This document shows, in pieces, positions 5,596 through 9,713 of a stretch of DNA of 9,713 nucleotides. The stretch comes from an uncultured Collinsella sp. (GTDB lineage Bacteria > Actinomycetota > Coriobacteriia > Coriobacteriales > Coriobacteriaceae): NCBI GenBank assembly GCA_905197585.1, contig CAJJZO010000056.1, positions 1-9,713 on the forward strand. The letters run 5' to 3'. Numbering within the stretch: position 1 is the stretch's first letter; each line of letters opens with the position of its first letter. The notes beneath the pieces are model-generated. The model worked only from the letters and a program-made list of their open reading frames with translations, was not told the origin of the DNA and searched no databases. The position numbers were made by a program, and so were the translations under genes.

Positions 5596-6591
5596 ATGAG
5601 CAAGAACCTCTCCCAGCAGGTCGTTCTCGACCGCCGCGGCTTCGTTGCCGCCACCTTCGCAACCGTCGCCGGCCTTGGTCTTGCCGGCTGCTCCGACACC
5701 AGCGCCGAGGCCGACAAGGGTTCCGCCGCCGGCTCTTCCAAGAGCTCCGAGGATACCGAGGCTTCCACCACGCTCGACGCCAAGGCATTCGACAAGCTCG
5801 TCGACAACGGCCCCAAAGCCGACGACGATGCCATCGCCGCCAGCACCTGGGCCACAGCCGTCAAGGACGCCGGCGGCTTTAAGATTGGCGGCGTTCAGAC
5901 CTCTACGCTTTTCTCCCTCCTCAACGAGAAAGACGGTCAGACCCGCGGCTTCGATGCCGGTATCGCACAGCTCCTGTCCAACTACATTCTGGGCGAGAAC
6001 AAGGTCGAGATCACCCAGGTGACCTCGGACACGCGCGAGTCTGTCCTGCAGAACGGCCAGGTCGACGCCGTCTTTGCCACCTACACCATCACTGACGAGC
6101 GCAAGAAACTCGTCTCCTTTGCCGGCCCCTACTACTACACCCAGCAGGCCATCCTGGTACTCGCCGATAACGACGACATCAAGGGCGTCGACGACCTGGC
6201 CGATAAGAACGTCGCCGTCCAGTCCGGCTCCAACGGCCCCGCCATCCTGGAGGAGTTCGCTCCCAAGGCCAGCCAGCAGGAGTTTAAGACCGACGAGGAG
6301 GCCCGCCAGGCACTCCAGCAGGGCCGCGTTGACGCCTACGTCATCGACAACAACATGCAGCAGAGCGCCCTGGTCCGCGAGCCCGGTAAGTACAAGATCG
6401 CCGGCAAGTCCTTCGGCAACAAGGAGCCCTATGGCATTGGTCTGCCGCTCGATTCCGACGGCGTCGCCTTCGTTAACGACTTCCTTAAGAAAATCGAGGA
6501 CGACGGCACCTGGACCGAGCTGTGGCAGATCTGCATCGGCGACCGTACGGGCGACACCAATGTTCCCGAGCTGCCCGAAATCGGCGCCTAG
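5596..6591 (+). CDS. Amino-acid ABC transporter substrate-binding lipoprotein (family 3, glutamate-type)
   Basis: This is the extracellular receptor of the importer encoded downstream. The N-terminus has a twin-arginine signal (LDRRGFVAA, R13-R14), a hydrophobic core and a lipobox LAGC with C32 as the lipid-anchored residue, so it looks like a Tat-exported lipoprotein. Residues 33-93 form a Ser/Ala/Asp-rich linker. The family-3 fold follows from GGFKIGGVQTS (93-103) through GFDAGIAQLL (118-127), VTSDTRESVLQNGQVD (142-157), FATYTITDERKK (160-171) and FAGPYYYTQQAILV (175-188) to VDAYVIDNN (245-253). R169 and D251 align with the ligand carboxylate- and amino-binding residues of the glutamine-binding protein. 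The ATYTITDERK region resembles GluB-type glutamate receptors; ligand identity is inferred. AAAGGTG precedes the ATG by 8 nt. Its codons are strongly C-ending, as in highly expressed genes. Confidence 0.88.
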   Translation: MSKNLSQQVVLDRRGFVAATFATVAGLGLAGCSDTSAEADKGSAAGSSKSSEDTEASTTLDAKAFDKLVDNGPKADDDAIAASTWATAVKDAGGFKIGGVQTSTLFSLLNEKDGQTRGFDAGIAQLLSNYILGENKVEITQVTSDTRESVLQNGQVDAVFATYTITDERKKLVSFAGPYYYTQQAILVLADNDDIKGVDDLADKNVAVQSGSNGPAILEEFAPKASQQEFKTDEEARQALQQGRVDAYVIDNNMQQSALVREPGKYKIAGKSFGNKEPYGIGLPLDSDGVAFVNDFLKKIEDDGTWTELWQICIGDRTGDTNVPELPEIGA

Positions 6592-6679
6592 GCAGCGTGC
6601 CTGGTAACGGCCGCAACGAAACCATACGGAAACGCATGATGCGCTTTATTGCGGTAAACTGTTTTCTCACTGAGTTGTC

Positions 6680-6712
6680 GGGGCTTCCGTACACACGGGA
6701 GCCCCTTTCCTT
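6680..6712 (+). terminator. Intercistronic hairpin between binding protein and permease genes (attenuator or mRNA stabiliser)
   Basis: GGGGCTTCCGT (6680-6690) pairs with ACGGGAGCCCC (6695-6705) over 11 bp with one G-U pair and a tight 4-nt loop. It is followed by TTTCCTTA, a weak T-tract. It sits in the 138-bp gap after the receptor gene and ends about 7 nt before the permease ribosome binding site. Partial termination or 3'-end protection here would give more receptor than permease, a common arrangement in ABC operons. Confidence 0.65.
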
Positions 6713-6729
6713 ATCGGCGGGAGGTCCGC

Positions 6730-7389
6730 ATGAGTCTTTCCGAGCTCTGGTCGCTCTATGGCCAGAACTATATCGACGCGCTGCTCGCAACCTGGGGCAT
6801 GACGCTTGAGTCGTTTGCCATCGCCATGGTGCTGGCCGTCGCCGTCACCGTGATGCGCGTGTCGCCGCTCAAGCCGCTGCGCGTCTTTGGCGACCTGTAT
6901 GTCCAGGTCTTCCGTAACATCCCCGGCATCGCGCTGCTTATCATCGTCGTCTACGCGCTGCCGCCGCTCAAAGTCGTCCTGCCCTACCGCACCTGCGTTA
7001 TCGTCGCCACGGTCCTTTTGGGCTCGGCCTTTGGTTCCGAAAACTTTATGAGCGGCATCAACACCGTCGGCGTCGGTCAGGTGGAAGCCGCCCGCTCGCT
7101 GGGCATGAGCTTTAACCGTATCCTCGCCAAAATCGTGATTCCGCAGGCGCTGCGCTCGAGCGTGCTGCCCATGACGAACCTCTTTATCGCCGTCATGCTC
7201 ACTACCGCCTTGGGCAGCCAGGTGCCGCTTAAGCCGCAAGAGCTCACCGGCGTGGTGAGTTACATCAACACGCGCTCGCTCGGCGGCGTCGCCGCGTTCT
7301 TTATCTCGGCGCTCGGCTACCTGGGCACGGCCTTTGTGGTGAGCCACATTGGCAACTACATCGATAAGAAGGTGAGGATCCTCCGATGA
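6730..7389 (+). CDS. Amino-acid ABC transporter permease 1 (GluC-like)
   Basis: One of two inner-membrane channel subunits of the importer. The 219-residue protein has about five hydrophobic helices (roughly 24-43, 64-80, 86-104, 145-165 and 185-206), the usual size for family-3 amino-acid permeases. Landmarks are YVQVFRNIPGIALL (57-70) and the ATPase-docking EAA loop GQVEAARSLGMSFNRILAKI (116-135) followed by VIPQALR (136-142). GGGAGG lies 5 nt before the ATG. Its last codons overlap the next permease by ATGA (7386-7389), so the two are probably translated together as a heterodimer. The resemblance to actinobacterial glutamate permease GluC is by recall, not by search. Confidence 0.87.
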   Translation: MSLSELWSLYGQNYIDALLATWGMTLESFAIAMVLAVAVTVMRVSPLKPLRVFGDLYVQVFRNIPGIALLIIVVYALPPLKVVLPYRTCVIVATVLLGSAFGSENFMSGINTVGVGQVEAARSLGMSFNRILAKIVIPQALRSSVLPMTNLFIAVMLTTALGSQVPLKPQELTGVVSYINTRSLGGVAAFFISALGYLGTAFVVSHIGNYIDKKVRILR

Positions 7390-8219
7390 GCAAGCACTCC
7401 ACCTCCGCGCTCACCATGCGCGATGCGCTCTACGAGGCTCCCGGCCCCAAGATGCGCGCCAAGATTCGCATCGGCACCGCCATCTCGCTTGTTGCCGTCG
7501 CCGCGCTCGTCGTCCTCGTGTTGCAGCGCTTTTATGTGACCGGTCAGCTTTCGGTCCACTATTGGTATTTCTTTACGCACCTCACTACCTGGAAGTTCTT
7601 GCTTGCCGGCTTTGAGGGCACCGTCAAGGTCGCACTCACCGCTGGCGCCATCGCGCTGGTGCTGGGCTTAGCCCTTATGCTCGGCCGTACCAGCGACATT
7701 AAGCCGCTGCAGCTGGTCTGCCGTGTGCTCACCGACTTCTTCCGTGGCGTGCCGAGCCTGCTGTTCATCTACTTCTTCTTTTTGGTGCTGCCCCAGTACA
7801 AGATCGCGCTGCCGTCGTTTTGGATGCTCACGCTTCCCGTCGCGCTCGCTGCCGCCGGCGTGCTGGCCGAGATTTTCCGCGCCGGCGTCAACGCCGTACC
7901 GCGCGGGCAGGTCGAGGCGGCCCAGGCGCTCGGTCTCTCCAAAGCTAAAATCACCTTTAAAATCGTGTTGCCGCAGGCGATTCGGTTTATTATCCCGTCG
8001 TTGATTTCGCAGCTTGTGGTCGTAGTCAAAGACACCACCGTCGCCTACGTGGTGAGCTACCCCGACCTCATGCAAAATGCCCGCGTGCTCATCACCAACT
8101 ACGACGCCCTTGTGTCGGTCTACCTGGTGATCGCGGTCATCTATATCCTCATCAACGTCGCGATTAACAAGGCCGCTGTCTACGTTTCGCACAAGACCGG
8201 CGTGACCATCATCCGCTAA
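7386..8219 (+). CDS. Amino-acid ABC transporter permease 2 (GluD-like)
   Basis: Second channel subunit, 277 residues. A cytoplasmic N-terminal stretch contains ALYEAPGPKMRAKIRIG (14-30), a feature I associate with actinobacterial GluD-type permeases. A first helix (30-47) is followed by the standard family-3 core: GFEGTVKVAL (75-84), DFFRGVPSLLFIYFFF (117-132), AEIFRAGVNAVPRGQ (161-175), the EAA loop EAAQALGLSKAKITFKI (177-193), VLPQAIR (194-200), and a last helix near 244-262. The start overlaps the stop of permease 1 by four bases (ATGA). Both permeases keep intact EAA loops, so both should contact the ATPase. Confidence 0.88.
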   Translation: MSKHSTSALTMRDALYEAPGPKMRAKIRIGTAISLVAVAALVVLVLQRFYVTGQLSVHYWYFFTHLTTWKFLLAGFEGTVKVALTAGAIALVLGLALMLGRTSDIKPLQLVCRVLTDFFRGVPSLLFIYFFFLVLPQYKIALPSFWMLTLPVALAAAGVLAEIFRAGVNAVPRGQVEAAQALGLSKAKITFKIVLPQAIRFIIPSLISQLVVVVKDTTVAYVVSYPDLMQNARVLITNYDALVSVYLVIAVIYILINVAINKAAVYVSHKTGVTIIR

Positions 8220-8255
8220 CGCTTTACCATTTCGAGTCATAAGGAGCCGAGCACC

Positions 8256-9020
8256 ATGGCACAGAGCACCTCTTCCACCGGCAATCAGCCGCTGATCGAG
8301 CTCAGACACGTCGATAAGCACTATGGCGATCTGCACGTCCTCAACGACATCAATCTGTCGGTCGACCGCGGCGAAGTCGTCGTGGTGATTGGCCCCTCGG
8401 GTTCGGGCAAGTCGACCATGTGCCGCACCATCAACCGCTTGGAGACCATCGACTCGGGCGAGATCCTCATCGAGGGCGAGCCCCTGCCGCAGGAAGGCAA
8501 GGATCTTGCCCGCATGCGCGCCGAACTGGGCATGGTGTTTCAGCAGTTCAACCTGTTTGCACATATGACGGTGCTGCAGAACGTCATGCTGGGACCGGTC
8601 GACGTGCTGGGCGTCTCCAAGGACGAGGCCCGTGAGCGCGCCATGGACCTGCTGAGCCGCGTGGGCGTTGCCGAGCAGGCCGATAAGGTGCCCGCACAGC
8701 TCTCAGGCGGCCAGCAACAGCGCGTAGCCATCGCCCGCTCGCTTGCCATGCAACCCAAGGCCATGCTCTTTGACGAGCCCACAAGCGCCCTTGACCCCGA
8801 GATGATCAACGAGGTGCTCGAGGTCATGGTCCGTCTGGCCCAGCAGGGCATGACGATGATCGTCATCACGCACGAGATGAACTTCGCCCGCCGCGTTGCC
8901 GATCGCGTCGTGTTTATGGCCGACGGCCAGATCGTGGAGACCGGCACGCCCGACGAGTTCTTCGACCATCCCCAGACCAAGCGCGCCCAGGACTTCCTCA
9001 ACTCCATCAAGGGCCACTAA
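8256..9020 (+). CDS. Amino-acid ABC transporter ATP-binding protein (GluA/GlnQ-like)
   Basis: Cytoplasmic ATPase that powers the importer. All motifs are present in 254 residues: aromatic A-loop Y23, Walker A GPSGSGKST (46-54), Q-loop VFQQFNLF (94-101), signature LSGGQQQR (149-156), Walker B AMLFDEP (169-175), D-loop SALD (177-180) and H-loop ITHEM with H206. VFQQFNLFAHMTVLQNV is typical of the polar amino-acid (GlnQ/GluA/HisP) subfamily. AAGGAG (8241-8246) lies 9 nt before the ATG. It follows permease 2 after 36 bp, so the operon order is receptor, permease, permease, ATPase. No residue appears to be missing. Confidence 0.93.
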   Translation: MAQSTSSTGNQPLIELRHVDKHYGDLHVLNDINLSVDRGEVVVVIGPSGSGKSTMCRTINRLETIDSGEILIEGEPLPQEGKDLARMRAELGMVFQQFNLFAHMTVLQNVMLGPVDVLGVSKDEARERAMDLLSRVGVAEQADKVPAQLSGGQQQRVAIARSLAMQPKAMLFDEPTSALDPEMINEVLEVMVRLAQQGMTMIVITHEMNFARRVADRVVFMADGQIVETGTPDEFFDHPQTKRAQDFLNSIKGH

Positions 9021-9031
9021 CCCAATTGCCA

Positions 9032-9065
9032 CGCGGGCAAATTCATCGCCAGCGTTTGCCCCGCG
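9032..9065. other. Imperfect hairpin between the ATPase and hydrolase genes
   Basis: CGCGGGCAAA (9032-9041) pairs with TTTGCCCCGCG (9055-9065) except for one bulged C. An alternative stem, AATTGCC (9024-9030) with GGCAAATT (9036-9043), would compete with it. There is no T-run, so it is not a standard terminator; it could modulate readthrough into the downstream gene. The observation is weak. Confidence 0.3.
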
Positions 9066-9106
9066 CACCCCTGTGCCATGTCCACCCGGATTCGAAAGCA
9101 ACACCT

Positions 9107-9713
9107 ATGATCGGAACCCGTACTTCCTCGTCCTATACCCCGCACGTCGACGTCGCCCCCGCCGACCGTCCGCTCATCCTCGTCGCGCCGCGTTGGGAAG
9201 ATGCAAAGCCGTTTTTAAGCGAGACGCTCTCCCCCAACGAGGAAATCGCAAGCGTCTTTGTCGATGCCATCCTTGCCGCCGGCGGCCTGCCGCTGCAGAT
9301 GTCCATCACCGAGGACATTGAGGTTATCCGTCATTACGTCGATATCGCCGACGGCATCGCTATTCCCGGCGGCCCGGACGTCAACCCCAAGCGCTGGGGC
9401 GATGATCGACCCTACGACCCCACCCTCTGCTGCGAGATCCGCGATAGCTTTGAGTTTAAGCTGGTCGGCGAAGTGCTTCGCGCCAAAAAGCCGCTCTTTA
9501 CCACGTGCCGCGGCACACAGCTGCTCAACGTCGCTACCGGCGGCACCCTGTGCATGGACGTGCCAAGCCTGGGCGCTCGCGAGGGCCGCACGCAGTGGCG
9601 CCACACCCACGCGCTCAACGACCCCGTGCATCCCGTCGAGGTCGTGCCGGGTTCGCTGTTGGAGCGCGCGGTTGGCGGGCACAGGCTGATCCAGACCAAC
9701 TCCGCACACCACT
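9107..9713 (+). CDS. Gamma-glutamyl hydrolase / class I glutamine-amidotransferase-like protein (peptidase C26), 3' truncated by window
   Basis: The frame from ATG 9107 stays open for 202 codons to the window end, so the C-terminus is missing. The sequence reads RPLILVAPRWED (21-32), GIAIPGGPDVNPKRWGDD (87-104), TCRGTQLLNVATGGTL (about 139-154) and TNSAHH at the very end. TCRGTQ holds the nucleophile cysteine and SAHH the catalytic histidine of the PuuD / peptidase C26 family. These enzymes cut gamma-glutamyl bonds, as in gamma-glutamyl-GABA or folate polyglutamates. The ribosome binding site is poor (only GGA about 16 nt upstream), but no other in-frame start is close. It lies 86 bp after the ATPase on the same strand. 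Co-transcription with the importer is plausible, suggesting use of an imported or stored gamma-glutamyl compound; the exact substrate is unknown. Confidence 0.85.
   Translation, partial: MIGTRTSSSYTPHVDVAPADRPLILVAPRWEDAKPFLSETLSPNEEIASVFVDAILAAGGLPLQMSITEDIEVIRHYVDIADGIAIPGGPDVNPKRWGDDRPYDPTLCCEIRDSFEFKLVGEVLRAKKPLFTTCRGTQLLNVATGGTLCMDVPSLGAREGRTQWRHTHALNDPVHPVEVVPGSLLERAVGGHRLIQTNSAHH

Noticed and set aside
7668..8564. Minus-strand open frame (298 codons) opposite permease 2 and the ATPase
   Set aside because: It is His/Asp/Gly-rich mirror sequence of well-defined ABC transporter genes.

Overview
The window looks like chromosomal DNA of a high-GC, gut-type Coriobacteriia (Actinomycetota), most probably Collinsella or a close relative. 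This rests on the strong G/C preference at third codon positions, a GluABCD-like amino-acid ABC operon with actinobacterial-style permeases, a Tat-type lipoprotein signal and the overall protein style. It is an inference from sequence alone, with no database search. No rRNA, tRNA, transposase gene or CRISPR-Cas gene was seen.

Left part (1-3356), all genes on the minus strand. An HD-domain protein (2592-3128) is followed 3 nt later by a CmpB-like membrane protein (1569-2588). About 200 bp further on lies an ammonium transporter gene (228-1370) that appears to lack an internal segment covering TM2. Beyond it is a long inverted-repeat element that contains the transporter stop codon (123-231). 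At the window edge are the first codons of another minus-strand gene, possibly P-II (20 to 1).

Centre (3357-5595). A divergent plus-strand gene encodes a 593-aa DXS/transketolase-family enzyme. It keeps the thiamine-diphosphate machinery but appears to have lost the phosphate-binding arginines of true DXS. A clear Rho-independent terminator follows. The 457-bp gene-free gap after it holds the most unusual structure in the window: six copies of a 15-17 bp motif (TCTC[A/G]ATCTGTAACA) in strictly alternating orientation, spaced 40-41 bp apart with 25-26 nt between copies. They form three consecutive hairpins, each with a 25-nt loop. A REP-like GGTGCCTGTCCC motif and a good sigma-70-type promoter come next.

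Right part (5596-9713), all plus strand. This is a polar amino-acid (probably glutamate-type) ABC importer operon: Tat lipoprotein binding protein, an intercistronic hairpin, two permeases overlapping by ATGA, and an ATPase. Then comes the 5' part of a class I glutamine-amidotransferase-like (peptidase C26) gamma-glutamyl hydrolase that runs off the window. Uptake of a glutamate-like compound next to a gamma-glutamyl hydrolase, and an ammonium transporter at the other end, gives the region a nitrogen/glutamate flavour. The DXS-like and HD/CmpB genes have no obvious link to that theme.
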